Assembly: GCA_963969495.1 (NCBI GenBank)
Contig: OZ018329.1
Location: forward strand, 151,415,582 to 151,479,581
DNA length: 64,000 nt
From: Ceratothoa steindachneri
Lineage: Eukaryota > Arthropoda > Malacostraca > Isopoda > Cymothoidae
Direction of reading: 5' to 3'
Position 1 is the stretch's first letter; each line of letters begins with the position of its first letter. The position numbers were made by a program, and so were the translations under genes. Shown piece after piece: positions 29,614 to 43,862 of this stretch. Under the pieces are notes generated by a model. It ran no database searches. It was not told the origin of the DNA and saw only the letters and a program-made list of their open reading frames with translations.

Positions 29614-32564
29614 TCAGTTCCATCTAGCAGCTTCATCCATAGATTTATCTAATCTCTTATTAAAACTACCCAGAGAGGAGGCTTCTATCACATGTCTAGT
29701 GAGCCTATTACATTCATCTACCACACGATTTGTAAACCAATTCCTCCCAATCTCCTTCCTAAACCTATACTTATCAAGCTTAAACCCATTGCTACGTGTC
29801 CTGTCATGTTCACTAAGTATAAAAACCTTACCCAGATCCCCTTTATTATATCCTTTTACCCATTTGAAGACTTCAATCAATTCCCCTCTGACTCTTCTCC
29901 TTTCCAATGTATGTAGATTTAGTTTTCTGAGCCTTTCACCATAAGGTAAGTTCCTTAGCCCACCAATCATCTTTGTCATCCTTCTCTGCACAGACTCAAG
30001 CAAATCAATATCCTTCCTATAATATGGTGACCAAAATTGTACTGCATAGTCTAGATGAGGCCTAACTAGCGCCAGATACAGTTTTAGAATGACTTCAGCA
30101 CTCTTATTGCTTACACTCCTCCTAATGAATCCCAATATCCTATTAGCTTTATTCTTAGCATTTAGGCATTGCTTTCTAGGACGAAGGTCTGAACTTACCA
30201 AAATACCCAAGTCCCTCTCACAATCGGTCCTCCCTAAAATTCTCCCATTTAATTTATAACTATTCAGTGGATTATTTCTACCTATACTAAGCACACTACA
30301 TTTGTCTATGTTAAACTTCATTTGCCATTTCTCGGCCCAATTGGACAGAATGGTCAATTCCTCTTGCATTACAACAGCATCAGAATCAGCCCTAATGGCC
30401 CTACCTAGCTTAGTATCATCAGCAAATTTACTTAGGTCACTACTTATACCTATGTCAAGATCATTAATATAAATTAAGAATAGCAAGGGACCCAAAACAG
30501 ATCCTTGCGGAACTCCACTGCTAACACACCCCCACTCAGATTTAACTCCATCTATGCTAACTCTTTGCTGTCTGTCACCAAGCCATGACTGAATCCACCT
30601 AAATATACTGCCATCGATCCTGTGTGCTTTAACTTTGCTCAGAAGCCGTAAGTGTGGCACTCAATCAAAAGCCTTACTAAAGTCCAAGTATAAAATATCA
30701 TAGTTTTCATCATTATCTGCTGCTTCATACACCTTACTATAAAAAGACAGCAAATTAGTCAGACAGGATTTACCCTTACTAAAGCCATGCTGTGATTCTT
30801 TTATCAACTTATGCCATGAATGGTCTTTTGCAGTCTCCTTCTTTTCTTATGTTTTTCTTATCCAAGTGATCCCTAATATTCCTTGCTATAATAGATTCCA
30901 TCATTTTCCCTACCACTGATGTCAAACTTACTGGTCTGTAATTAGACATATTTGTTTTATCCCCTTTCTTAAATATAGGTATCACATTGGCTTTCTTCCA
31001 TGCCACTGGCACAATGCCACTCTCCAATGATTTTCTAAAGATGCATGCTAGGGGCTCACTTAACACATCCTTACATTCTTTCAAAATTCTAGGAAAGAGC
31101 TCATCAGGACCGGGTGCTTTACTACTTTTGATTTTATCAATTTCCTTTGTCACTATCTCCTTTGTGATCAAGATATCCTTTAATTTCTCTTCATCATTAC
31201 CCCGAAAGATCATTGACACCTCAGGTATATTTAGAGTATCCTCCTGGGTAAATACTGAGAGAAAAAAGTCATTTAGCATTCCAGCCATTGAGTCCCTATC
31301 ACTCACTAATTCTCCATTGGAATCTATAAGTGGGCCTATTTTATCTCTAACCTTAGTTTTGTATAATTGATAAAAACTTTTAGGATCTTCCTTTGCCCTA
31401 TTTGCCACTTTAATTTCATAATTTCTCCTTGCTACTCTAACTAACTTTTTAACATCTCTTGCTAGTTCATTATATCTCTGCCTTAAGTGATCCTCTCCAT
31501 TTTTTATTTTCCTATAAATGCCCTTTTTAATGCCAATATAATGCTTAATTTTATCTGTCATCCATTTTGGGTCATTATTTTTAGTCCTAATCTCCTTATA
31601 AGGAATGTTAATGATCTGACCTGTAATTAATTGCTCAATTATTCTTTCATACTCCTCTTCAATTGTAATCTCTTCCTCCTGGTGATTATTGTCTCCACTA
31701 ACTGATATCATTGAATCTATTCCTGAATTGATTTCATTGCCTGGTTTCTGTACAACTGCCTCCAGGTAAGTCCTTAGCCCATTATAATTTGCTCTTCTAA
31801 AGTCAGGAATTTTAACATTGTTCATGCTACTATCAATACCATTCCATTTCATCTTGAATCTAATTTCACAATGGTCACTATTACCCAAATTTCCTCCAAT
31901 CTCAGTATCCTTAATAACTTCTTCCCTATTTGTCAGAACTAAATCCAGTATATTATTACCTCTAGTGGGTTCGTTAATAATCTGCCTCAGAAAATTATCT
32001 TGGACAACATTCAAAAATTCCTCAGCCTCCTGATCACCCACAAGAGCTTCCCAGTCTATATTTCTGTAATTAAAATCGCCCATTATACACACATGCTTAC
32101 TTCTACATGCCCGTTCAATCTCCTGCCACAGAAGATTTGAAGCTTCCTTACTAAGATTTGGTGGTCTGTATAATAATCCTATGACAAGCTTGTTTTTACC
32201 TTCCTTTACATTTAGCCATAATGACACTGTTTACACAACACTGGAGATTATCTTTAATATAAATAATAACCCCTCCTCCTCTCTTCCTACTCCTATCTGT
32301 ATGGAACATGTTAAAGCCCTCAATCTCAACCTCAGGTTTAAAGTGATTTCCTGCCAAATCAAGCCATGACTCTGTTATCGCAATTATATCAAAATTCTCT
32401 TCCCTCGCTAACGCTCTTAAGAGATCTATCTTATTCCTTATACTCCGACCATTTGTGTAGTATATTTTTAAGTTTTTTTTATTATTCCCATCTTCATTGC
32501 ATCGTGCTTTTCTATTCCTAGTTATCTGCGCATTCACTTGTGCATTAGTCCCCCTATAACGCAT
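29614..32564 (-). pseudogene. CRc-1 ORF2: endonuclease and reverse transcriptase
   Basis: Frames in order are 32564-32196 (IYYTNGRSIRNKIDLLRAL, DIIAITESWLD, GGGVIIYIKDN), 32227-30809 and 30660-29614. The second frame has LLYRPPN, IMGDFNYRNIDWE, NILDLVLTN and GNSDHCEIRF, then the RT fingers SSKAPGPDELFPRIL, ANVIPIFKKGDKTNMSNYRP and SLTSVVGKMMESI. The third has SGVPQGSVLGPLLFLIYIND, the catalytic FADDTKLG, and the thumb with YAVQFWSPYYRKDIDLLESV and RTRSNGFKLDK...GRNWFTNRVVDECN. Between frames two and three, QHGFSKGKSCLTNLLSF and YLDFSKAFD remain readable before a TGA. A 44-bp insertion gives frame two a false C-terminus (RKEGDCKRPFMA). Confidence 0.9.
30813..30856 (+). repeat. 44-bp micro-insertion of a CRc 3' end inside CRc-1 ORF2
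   Basis: GCCATGAATGGTCTTTTGCA... through TTCTTATG matches the last ~40 bp of the CRc family (reverse complement of about 29360-29405) but lies in the opposite orientation to CRc-1. It is flanked by CTTAT at 30808-30812 and 30857-30861. It looks like an extremely 5'-truncated CRc retrotransposition event, and it frameshifts the host ORF. Confidence 0.85.
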
Positions 32565-32662
32565 CAGTATGCCCTCTCCCTTAGCTATTCCTCTATCTCT
32601 GCATCCCTTCCAATTCCTACACCTGCCCTCTATTCCTGTTATTCCCTTACCTCTAACAGCTT

Positions 32663-33682
32663 CTAGTTTCCCACCCGTAAGGACCTAATCACACTATCCA
32701 GCTCCCCCCATAGAACCTCAACACCTGCCCGACTAAGATGGAGCCCATCCATCGCATACAACCTCCTATTCCCGTAAAACCCACCCCAGACATCTACAAA
32801 CACCAATCCTAACTCCTCACACAGTCCTTTAACAAATTCATTCAAACCAATTGCACGCGACAACCATTCTACCCCCACATCCAATCTCGGAAGCACACCA
32901 GAAACAACACGTTTTACCCTGCTTTTACTCATCCTTTCAACTAACCTTTTATACAGCTCACGTAACTCACATGTACCCACCTTCTTTACATCATTCACTC
33001 CCACATGCGTAATCACAACTGCATCCCTCTCACACCCAGAAACCAGCCTATCATACCTCTCGCAAACATCACTTACACCAGCACCCGGCAGACAAACTCT
33101 CATTCCCTTCCACTTGCTATCACTCAACTTCCTATCTAAATACCTAATCTGAGAGTCACCCATCACTAGCACCTCAGTCATTCTCCTATTCTGTCTTGGC
33201 CTATCATTACCCTCCCTCCTGCTCTCAGTCACACTACCACCCATCCTGCTTTCATCCACAATCACACCAGGCAAATCACTTTCACACTCTTCCTCTCTCA
33301 GGACATTGAATCTGTTAGTCAACCTAACAGGTTCTATGTCCCTCTCATTCACACACCTAACCTGTCCTAACTTATCTATCCTATCCATTTTCACCCACCA
33401 TTCATCATCACTCACAACTTCCACATTGTTCCCAGTCCTAGCCCTATCTTCCACCCTCTTAGCACTAATCTCACCCTTCAATCACACACTTGCATCTCTT
33501 CTCACCTCAAACACCAAATCATTCAACCTCTTACATTCCCCACTCAACCTCCTAACCTCCCCTTCCAGAAAACACACACGGCATTCAGTTACATTCACTC
33601 TCCTTTCAACTCCACATGCATCACACACCACATACACACTACTTTCAAACGGCATGCTCTCACCATCTATACAAACAGCCAT
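32663..33682 (-). pseudogene. CRc-1 ORF1: zinc finger plus SGNH-type esterase
   Basis: Two minus-strand frames in register (33682-33482 and 33481-32663) are separated by one in-frame TGA. The N-terminal part has paired cysteines, CDACGVERRVNVTECRVC, then a coiled-coil-like stretch (LEGEVRRLSGECKRLNDLVFEV). The C-terminal part is an SGNH/GDSL hydrolase with VMGDSQIRYLD (nucleophile Ser, codon 33153-33155), VITHVGVNDV (GxND block) and DGLHLSRAG (DxxH block, catalytic Asp and His). Esterase plus zinc-finger ORF1 proteins are known from CR1-group LINEs. The catalytic residues are all present. The coding strand is rich in G and T, unlike the A-rich ORF2. Confidence 0.9.
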
Positions 33683-33938
33683 ACTCTCAGAAATTTACTA
33701 AGGAAAAAGTTAACACTCACCCCAAAAAAATTCTTGCTCAGGATTGCTACCAGTTATCTTCCCCAAAAGTATTAATCACAAATATATTTATTACACAGTG
33801 ATTGATGTATTAAATAAATACAAGAAAAACTATACACCCAAATCAGTATTATATCCCAATCTTACAATGAGAATCAAGAGCTTCCTGTAAGACAACCTTC
33901 CAGAACAAAGCCAGACAGCCGGGAACAAAGCCAGACAG

Positions 33939-36162
33939 ACTTTCTAACAGTGATCATTTAGTTCCAGAATTGACTGTTGGGGAAGAATTGGGAAATAGTG
34001 ACCATCAGATAGTTCATTTTAACTTGGGAATTGAGAAGGGTAAAATAACCGAGAATGCTGAAAAAGTTCCAAATTCTCATAAGGGAGATTATGTAAAACT
34101 TCGAAGCTTGCTAAATTTGGTAGACTGGGATATAGAATTCAGAGGTAAAAATGCTTATGGGATGTGGGATACTTTCAAGCATATAATAAATGTAGTCCAA
34201 GAACAATGTATCCCAATGAAGGCCATTAGGAACAAAAGTAGGAAACTATTATGGTGGAATCAGGAGATAGCTAGAAAAATTTCAGAGAAGAAAAGGGCAT
34301 ACAAAAAATTACAGGTACAAAATAATATTCAAAATTTAAGTGATTATAGAATGGCTAGGAATGAGTTAAATAAGATTATAAAGAAGAACAAAAGGGTGTC
34401 AGAAATTAAATTAGCTCAGGATAGCAACAAAGATCCTAGAAAGTTCTTTAGTTACTATAAAATTAATGACAAGTCTGGCAGAGTTAAAATAGGACCTGTC
34501 AAATATGAAGGGGTTGTGAGAGAAACTGATGAGGAAATAGTTGAGGTACTAAATGGTCATTTTGCATCAGTATTTACAAAGGAGAAACTAAATAGTCTTA
34601 TGTATAGTACTCATGGGTCAGGGAAAGAGGTGTTTACTAACATTAGTGTAGATCGGAGGACGATAAAAGGACTAATAGGTGAGTTAGATGCTACCAAGGC
34701 CTCCGGCCCTGATAATATTCATTCTAGGATACTTTAAAGAAGGGGTAGAAAGTATCTCAATAGCTCTGGAGAAGTTATATACTAGACACTGGAATATGGA
34801 GAAATACCCGATGATTGGAAGAGAGCGAATGTAGTCCCCATTTTCAAGAAGGGTAGTAAAGAGGATCCAAATAACTTTAGACCGGTTTGCCTAACTCCTG
34901 TAGTCTGTAAAATTCTTGAGAAAATAGTTAAAAAAGGGATTTGCCAACATCTAGAGAGGGAGGGGTTAATCAGCAATGCTCAGCATGGGTTTAGATCAGG
35001 TAGATCATGTTTTACTAACTTACTAGACTTTCTGGAGTTTGTAACAGATCAAGTAGATAAGGGAGAGAATGTAGATATAATTTACTTAGATTTTAGTAAA
35101 GCATTTGATAAGGTACCACATAGGAGACTAGTTCATAAATTAAAAATGATTGGGATATGTGGGGGTGTTTCAAATTGGATAGCTGAGTGGCTGAAAGACA
35201 GGAAGCAAAGGGTAGTGCTAAATGGTGTAAAGTCAGAGTGGAGGAATGTTATCAGTGGGGTTCCTCAGGGATCATTTCTCGGTCCATTATTATTTGTCAT
35301 CTATATAAACGATCTTGGAGAGGCAGTTAATAATAAAGTGTCAATTTTTGCGGATGATACCAAATTAGCAGCTGTAGTTAAAGATATTGATCATAATTTT
35401 AAAGTGCAGGGGGATTTAAATAAATTGTTATCCTGGGCCCATAAGTGGCAAATGACTTTCAACCTTGATAAGTGCAAAGTTATTAACATGGGAAAAGATA
35501 ATAGAGAATTTAACTATGAAATGGATGGGCATTGGCTGAGCTCAGTAGAGGATGAGAAAGATCTAGGAGTAGTAATAGATAAGTCATTAAGGTTTTCTAA
35601 GCAGTGTATTGAAGCAAGAAATAGGGCAAATAGAGTGCTGGGTTTTATTAAGAGAAATGTCAGTTACAAAAGTAAGGAGGTTATTCTTAAACTCTATAAC
35701 TCTTATGTTAGGCCACATCTAGAGTACTGTATACAGGCATGGTCCCCACATTTTAGACACGATATTAACCTTCTCGAGTCAGTGCAACAGAGGGCAACAA
35801 AGATTATTCCTTCCCTGAGGCACCTTGAATATATAGATAGACTGAGGGTATTAAATATGTTCTCGTTCGAAAGGTGGTGTGTGAGAGGGGATATGATTGA
35901 GCTCTTTAAAAAAATTTCCGGGATAGATAAATTGGATGTTAGCAAGTTTTTTGAGTTAGATGATGGAAATCGGACTAGAGGTTACCACTTGAAAATTAAA
36001 AAGCAAGGGTGTAGGTTGGATTTAAGAAAATATTTTTTCACCAATAGAGTGGTAGACTTCTGGAACAAATTGCCGCAGATGGTAGTAGGTAGTCCAAATT
36101 TAAATGTATTTAAGAGTAGGTTGGATGAGTTTATGGGGAGGGAAGGTTGTGATGGTTGCTAA
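33939..36162 (+). pseudogene. CRa-3 ORF2, middle and C-terminus: linker and reverse transcriptase
   Basis: After CRc-1 the frame resumes at 33939 with NSDHLVPELTVGEELGNSDH. 33970-34737 covers the endonuclease end and the linker to KASGPDNIHSRIL. An extra T near 34735 and two missing bases near 34785 shift the frame, and RT continues in another frame through ANVVPIFKKGSKEDPNNFRP and QHGFRSGRSCFTNLL. The ORF 35146-36162 then holds SGVPQGSFLGPLLFVIYIND, FADDTKLA, NVSYKSKEVILKLYNSYVR and RATKIIPSLRHLEYIDRLRV. It ends at VFKSRLDEFMGREGCDGC. Tyr is intact at the codon that is a stop in CRa-1 and CRa-4. The C-terminal end is complete. Confidence 0.9.
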
Positions 36163-36405
36163 GTTTTGTATATATTAATATTGTTTGTATATATCTATAG
36201 CTGCATGATTTAGTTCTTGAGAAGCCTAGATTGGTGATACCCTTGTTTGTGGATGCAATCCTCTGGATGTAGTTTTCCTGGGAGTCTGGGTGCCTTAAAA
36301 AAGAGTCTGTTTGACTCGGATGACCTATGATGAGCCCTTGTGGCTTGTGTCATCTGTTATATTATATTGTGGGGGACTTTGATTTTGTCTTTCCCTGGTG
36401 ATAGT

Positions 36406-36413
36406 GCTTTTTG
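36406..36413. repeat. Target-site duplication of Mer-2, left
   Basis: GCTTTTTG, identical to 37626-37633. Confidence 0.95.
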
Positions 36414-37063
36414 GGTAATTGTGAAGACTATGGGCAGATGCGACTCTAGTTTATTTTTTGGGCTACTTTTGATTGTTTTTCTGCTATCGCACTGGCCAAT
36501 CACAGATCTGGATTCAGTTTCATAAATGACCAATCAGAAAGCTGTATTTGTTTCAAGGCTTTTTGTGCTTTTTATATTTATCAAAACTTGGTTTTTCTTA
36601 TATTTTAGATGTTTTTCCCCCTTATTTCTTTTCTATATATCCTACCTACCCTATGCCTGACATTATTTAGTCTTTTTATTTACTTGTTACTTAATTTCCC
36701 ATTGTTTAATGCTCGATTAAACCATATTTCGGTGTTGTTAAGGAAGTCTTACGTCTTAATTCTGACGAAAACAGTACTTTTTCATTTTTTCTGTTCCGTA
36801 TTTATTTCTCTTTGATTTTTTTAACAGGTTTTTTACGACCTTCATTTTTATTATTGTTCCAAATGGATGCGTTCAGTATTAGTGTTTTTATTACTATATA
36901 TGTGTAGTTCAAGAAACACAAATGGTCAATTTCAGTAAAAAAAAAAGTCACGAAATTTCCGGGAACAATGCTCTACTTTTCCGTCCGCATCTCTCATATT
37001 TAAATGACCACCCACGCCGTTTCCCGCTCATTTGTCAAAATTTCATTTTCGTGTTAAGTTTGT

Positions 37064-37390
37064 TTGTTACCTATTCAACGTTTCGGTGCTATTTTAACCG
37101 ACAACAAGAAATATGTTGCGTTTCTCGAAGCCCATGGGCCGTGTAGTGGAAGGGCAGTGGGTTTTGGAGGGTTTGAATGTGGAACAAAGAGAATTTTCAT
37201 TGTTTCGGTGGCAAATCGAAATCGAGAAACCCTCCTCGCAGCGATAAAAAAGTGGATTTTGCCGGGCACGACAGTCGTATCTGACGGATGGGCAGCCTAT
37301 TCAAATTTGTCATCTGAAGGATACGAACATCTTACCGAATTCTGGCTTGCTGCCGGTAAACTCTACCCACCCGTCTGGCGTAAGTATTAA
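37064..37390 (+). pseudogene. Merlin (IS1016-like) transposase of Mer-2, central deletion
   Basis: The frame starts in TDNKKYVAFLEAHGP (N-terminal part, as in Mer-1) and jumps directly to CSGRAVGFGGFECGTKRIF, so the zinc-ribbon and first catalytic region present in Mer-1 are deleted. The preserved block IVSVANRNRETLLAAIKKWI is followed by LPGTTVVSDGWAAYSNL, the second catalytic Asp of the IS1016/ISXO2-like DDE family, and GYEHLTEF. It ends early (GKLYPPVWRKY) because of a frameshift; similarity to Mer-1 (STHPS...SI..YFERRLVVG) continues in another frame to about 37430. It is not functional. Confidence 0.85.
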
Positions 37391-37481
37391 CGATTATTTT
37401 GAGCGTCGGCTCGTTGTTGGGTACAGCTCGCCGCGGGGATAACACTGCGATGACCCTGAGTTTCAATCCTTTGGGGGGGGT

Positions 37482-37502
37482 CTGGGGGGCACAGCCCCCC
37501 AG
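37482..37502. repeat. Perfect G-rich hairpin in Mer-2
   Basis: CTGGGGGGC - ACA - GCCCCCCAG, a 9-bp perfect stem with a 3-nt loop, just downstream of the transposase remnant. A related hairpin is at 6803-6823. Confidence 0.7.
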
Positions 37503-37625
37503 TATAAAAATGAAAATAGCCATAAAATTCTTCGATTTCATCTCTAAAAAAGTAACACCAGAAAGTAGCCCAAAATAGCCCAAAAAAACTAGGCCTACGA
37601 TCTGCCCATAGTGTTCACAATTACC

Positions 37626-37633
37626 GCTTTTTG
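37626..37633. repeat. Target-site duplication of Mer-2, right
   Basis: GCTTTTTG, identical to 36406-36413; CRa-3 3' UTR resumes with TGGGTGGG. Confidence 0.95.
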
Positions 37634-37719
37634 TGGGTGGGTTTTGACGGAGGTGGATGACCTTTGATAGGCCCCTTGTGGCTTTTGTCATCCGTGAAAT
37701 TATGTTATGTTATGTTAAA

Positions 37720-37822
37720 GTCCCAATCTATCATCTTATAATTAAAATCACCTGCGATAACAATATTTTCTTCTCTTTGGCAAACTGTTCAAAGAATTTG
37801 AAATAAACTATCTTTTTCTACT
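37720..37822 (-). pseudogene. CRb-2: endonuclease fragment of a CR1-like LINE
   Basis: The minus strand reads IVIAGDFNYKMIDWDF, the GDFN endonuclease motif with its downstream ID-W-DF. It is bordered by the CRa-3 tail on one side and CRc-2 on the other. With the PHD-finger fragment at 38390-38625 it probably belongs to one older LINE, split by CRc-2 and deleted between the two parts. Confidence 0.6.
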
Positions 37823-38367
37823 TACATAAGAACATAAGAAAAGAAGGAGACTGCAAAAGACTATTCATGGCCTACACTTGGCAGCTCCTGTTCCAGTCAA
37901 CACACAAAAGATTTCTTACCAGAGAAAAGTCATCAACATTGTCACCCTTTACAGGAGTTTGTCAGATCTAATCTACAATATACATAAAATGCATCCAGAG
38001 GATTATGTCCATTCATGCAACCGCAAAATATAATCTCACCACTCCTTAGAAAAATATATACATATGTACATAAAAAAAGTGTCCCATCTAGCAGCTTCAT
38101 CCATATATTTATCTAATCTATTCTTAAAACTACCCAGAGAGGCTTCTATCACATGTCTAGCGAGCCTATTCCATTTATCTACCACACGATTTGTAAACCG
38201 ATTCCTCCCAATCTCCTTCCTAAACCTAAACTTATCAAGCTTAAACCCATTGCTACGTGTCTTGTCATGTTCACTAAGTATAAGAACCTTACCCAGATCC
38301 CCTTTATTATATCCTTTTACCCATTTGAAGACTTTAATCAATTCCCCTCTGACTCTTCTCCTTTTCC
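37823..38367 (-). mobile_element. CRc-2: 545-bp 3' fragment of a CRc LINE
   Basis: Nearly identical to the 3' end of CRc-1 (29358-29910), including the ATAAGAACATAAG end and the last RT codons (MIKVFKWVKGYNKGDLGKV, EIGRNRFTNRVVDKWNRLAR). It is a 5'-truncated copy with only the ORF2 C-terminus. A few small indels separate it from CRc-1 (for example ACAGGAGTTTG against AAGGAGTTCG). Confidence 0.9.
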
Positions 38368-38389
38368 ATTTTTTTTATATTTCATCATT

Positions 38390-38625
38390 TTTTGTTTTAA
38401 GTTCAGTTACCAAATTTAAGACATCTACAGCCTCCGAGTCACAGTTTGAGCAAAACCAGTGAGTTTTGCATTTCACAATTGTTTTCAAAGCATTGTACAC
38501 AATCATCCTCAATTTTCTCACAATGTGTATGGAACCAAAGTCCACAATATTTACAAAGTAAAGCAGGTTCTGACGGTTTCACATTAATTTTACATTTTCC
38601 ACATAAATCTGATTTTTTTTGTTCT
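38390..38625 (-). pseudogene. CRb-2 ORF1: PHD-finger fragment
   Basis: The minus-strand frame reads KKSDLCGKCKINVKPSEPAL, LCKYCGLWFHTHCEKIED, CVQCFENN, then HWFCSNCDSEAVDVL after a local frame change. The spacing CxxC...CxxC...HxxC...CxxC is that of a PHD finger, known as the N-terminal domain of ORF1 in CR1-group LINEs. A short Lys-rich stretch follows before CRc-2. The esterase part and the start of ORF2 are not present. The 38630-38865 stretch beyond it has no recognised feature. Confidence 0.7.
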
Positions 38626-38910
38626 TTTATTCACCATTTTGCAATATCAAGCCTATTGTATGTTTTCAAAAAGCCTACACTTTTTCAATAATTCTTCTTT
38701 TGAAATTCGATCAAAATTCTAGTTTGATAATGGAGGCTCAAGAAGAATCAAAAGCATATAGATAACCTTGAAGTCTGGGAATAGACTTATTGTCCAAGGG
38801 ATTAAAGAATCTAAGGATGAGCCTAACCTTGTGTTGTGAGAGCTTTTCACTCGGTGAGGCAGTATTGTAGCGGTCTATATACCCCTACAAGTGTAAATAT
38901 TTATTTCTAA

Positions 38911-42625
<3,715 letters not shown>

Positions 42626-42963
42626 TGAGTCTCTCCAATGACTTGCGGATTTTTGTATAAGATGATAAATAGCTACTGTATTGATGGTTTCCATGGTTCA
42701 AATCACTTACAGGTGACTTTGAATGGCTAAATGAGGCTTATGTCTCTAGATGGTGCCACCCAGCGCCTATTCCGATGGCAGATTTAAAATCTCCGGAGTA
42801 AATAACCATATGACCCATGGTCATATAGGTCATTTCATGGTTCTAAATCGGTAAATTTGAACATTACTCCTTAAAAAAAACGATGACTTGACCTGGTGCT
42901 TCGCTGTTGGTAAAAATGTGAGACGGAGGATTTGGGATGTAGAGCCTTTTGTCCCATGCCTTT

Positions 42964-43640
42964 CTAGTGTGAAGGAGAATTTGAGATTGCAATTGAAGTT
43001 TGAAAATTTGAAGAGTTTGGATCAGATGAGTGATGTGGGGGGAGTATAGAGCTGAGATTAGGTGAAGGAGGTGGTACCGGTCGTAAATATGTGCACGGTT
43101 GTAAGCATTTTACAGTTTGTGCGCCATATTTGTTTTGGCACCAGGACCATTGAGTTGATTGGGTGAAAGTTACATTATGCTTTGGGAGACTACTAGGCAC
43201 AGTATGGAAAAAGCCTAATGGTGGTTGCAAGGCTGTGCACAGCGAAAAGCATTGTTGCCGTACCTTTGATGGTACCAGCCAGGGCCCTTTTGTTGTGAAA
43301 GATTATGGTGAGAATAGGCGGAAGAAGATTGTGAAAAATTGCTGCATCTTACCTTTTGTGCTGAGGTTCCCTCGTTGATTTCTTTTACGGGAACTCGAAC
43401 GGCTCCTATCTCTCTGCTCGCCATGCCCGTGCCGTTGCTTGCTCATGCCCCTTGCTGCAGTTTTAACCCGTTGAGATCACTCTCAATCCTATATAATGTA
43501 CCAGGAGTAAAGACTCAGAAATGTGTTCTTTTTTTGAGTGCTTTCAATACCATTCCACCAACTTCAATAGAGTCTGGAAGGCCGTTCGCAGAAGAAGGAC
43601 TTTTTGTGAGTAAATTGAGAACGAGCTTGAGTAATCAAAG
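42964..43640 (-). pseudogene. GyB-2 gag C-terminal part with two zinc-like motifs
   Basis: The minus strand gives ALKKRTHF and GTLYRIESDLNGLKL near 43450-43540, then WYHQRYGNNAFRCAQPC (43215-43290) and, further on, WCQNKYGAQTVKCLQPC (about 43090-43140). The W-C/Y-x-H...YG...C-x3-C arrangement resembles the single zinc motif found at the end of gag in 17.6/412-type gypsy elements. Here it occurs twice, about 50 codons apart. A Pro/Ser-rich segment follows. Stops separate the pieces. The N-terminal part of gag and a 5' LTR are not recognised; 43640-43860 is AT-rich without features. Confidence 0.55.
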
Positions 43641-43862
43641 TATTGACCATTTTTGCTCTCTAAAATATTTAAAAAAAATTGCATTAACATTTATTTAATT
43701 TAAAGTAATTTTTATTCACTAAATTTTCAAAGGAATTTTTGTCGTCATATTCATTAGTTAGTTTTTTACGTTAAAACTAATTTTTTTGCAACAGAATGGA
43801 TATCCTTCAAACTTATACTACCGAACTATTCGAAACCTTAGTAAAATGTTCAATACGAAATA

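Larger units (their letters stand above)
29358..33938 (-). mobile_element. CRc-1: nearly full-length CR1-like LINE of a third family
   Basis: 4.58 kb on the minus strand, with ORF1 (zinc finger and SGNH esterase), ORF2 (endonuclease and RT) and a 3' end that reads ...TCTTATGTTCTTATGT on the element strand. The repeated ATAAGAACATAAGAA-type end is characteristic of CR1-group elements. The 5' end near 33900-33938 carries GGGAACAAAGCCAGACAG twice. It interrupts CRa-3 with a 4-bp ACTT repeat at both edges. Four lesions are seen: TGA in ORF1, a frameshift near 32210, a 44-bp insertion at 30813 and TGA at about 30662. It is otherwise well preserved. Confidence 0.9.
36414..37625 (+). mobile_element. 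Mer-2: internally deleted Merlin-type DNA transposon
   Basis: 1212 bp with terminal inverted repeats: GGTAATTGTGAAGACTATGG at the left, and GGTAATTGTGAACACTATGG as read from the right end. It is bounded by a perfect 8-bp TSD, GCTTTTTG. The surrounding CRa 3' UTR without insertion is seen at 22331-22350 and 58998-59017 (GGTGATGGTGCTTTTTGTGG), so the empty site is known exactly. 36430-36910 matches the reverse complement of 13490-13978 in Mer-1. The 8-bp TSD and GG-start inverted repeats fit the Merlin superfamily. The central part of the transposase gene is missing, so this copy would depend on an enzyme supplied in trans. Confidence 0.95.
28660..37720 (+). mobile_element. CRa-3: CR1-like LINE split by CRc-1 and Mer-2
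   Basis: One plus-strand LINE in three pieces: 28660-29357 (endonuclease), 33939-36413 (linker, RT and most of the 3' UTR) and 37634-37720 (last stem-loop and tail). Joined, it is about 3.3 kb and collinear with CRa-4. Over the endonuclease the two differ at about 12 of 545 bases. It starts at the ORF2 5' end and lacks ORF1. CRc-1 is flanked by a 4-bp repeat ACTT (29354-29357, 33939-33942). Mer-2 has an 8-bp TSD in the 3' UTR. This ordering shows CRa activity predating both CRc-1 and Mer-2 movement here. Confidence 0.9.

Noticed and set aside
37823..38367. Separate LINE gene on the plus strand (132-codon frame at 38064-38462)
   Set aside because: It is the antisense of the CRc 3' end; the minus-strand reading gives the conserved RT C-terminus.
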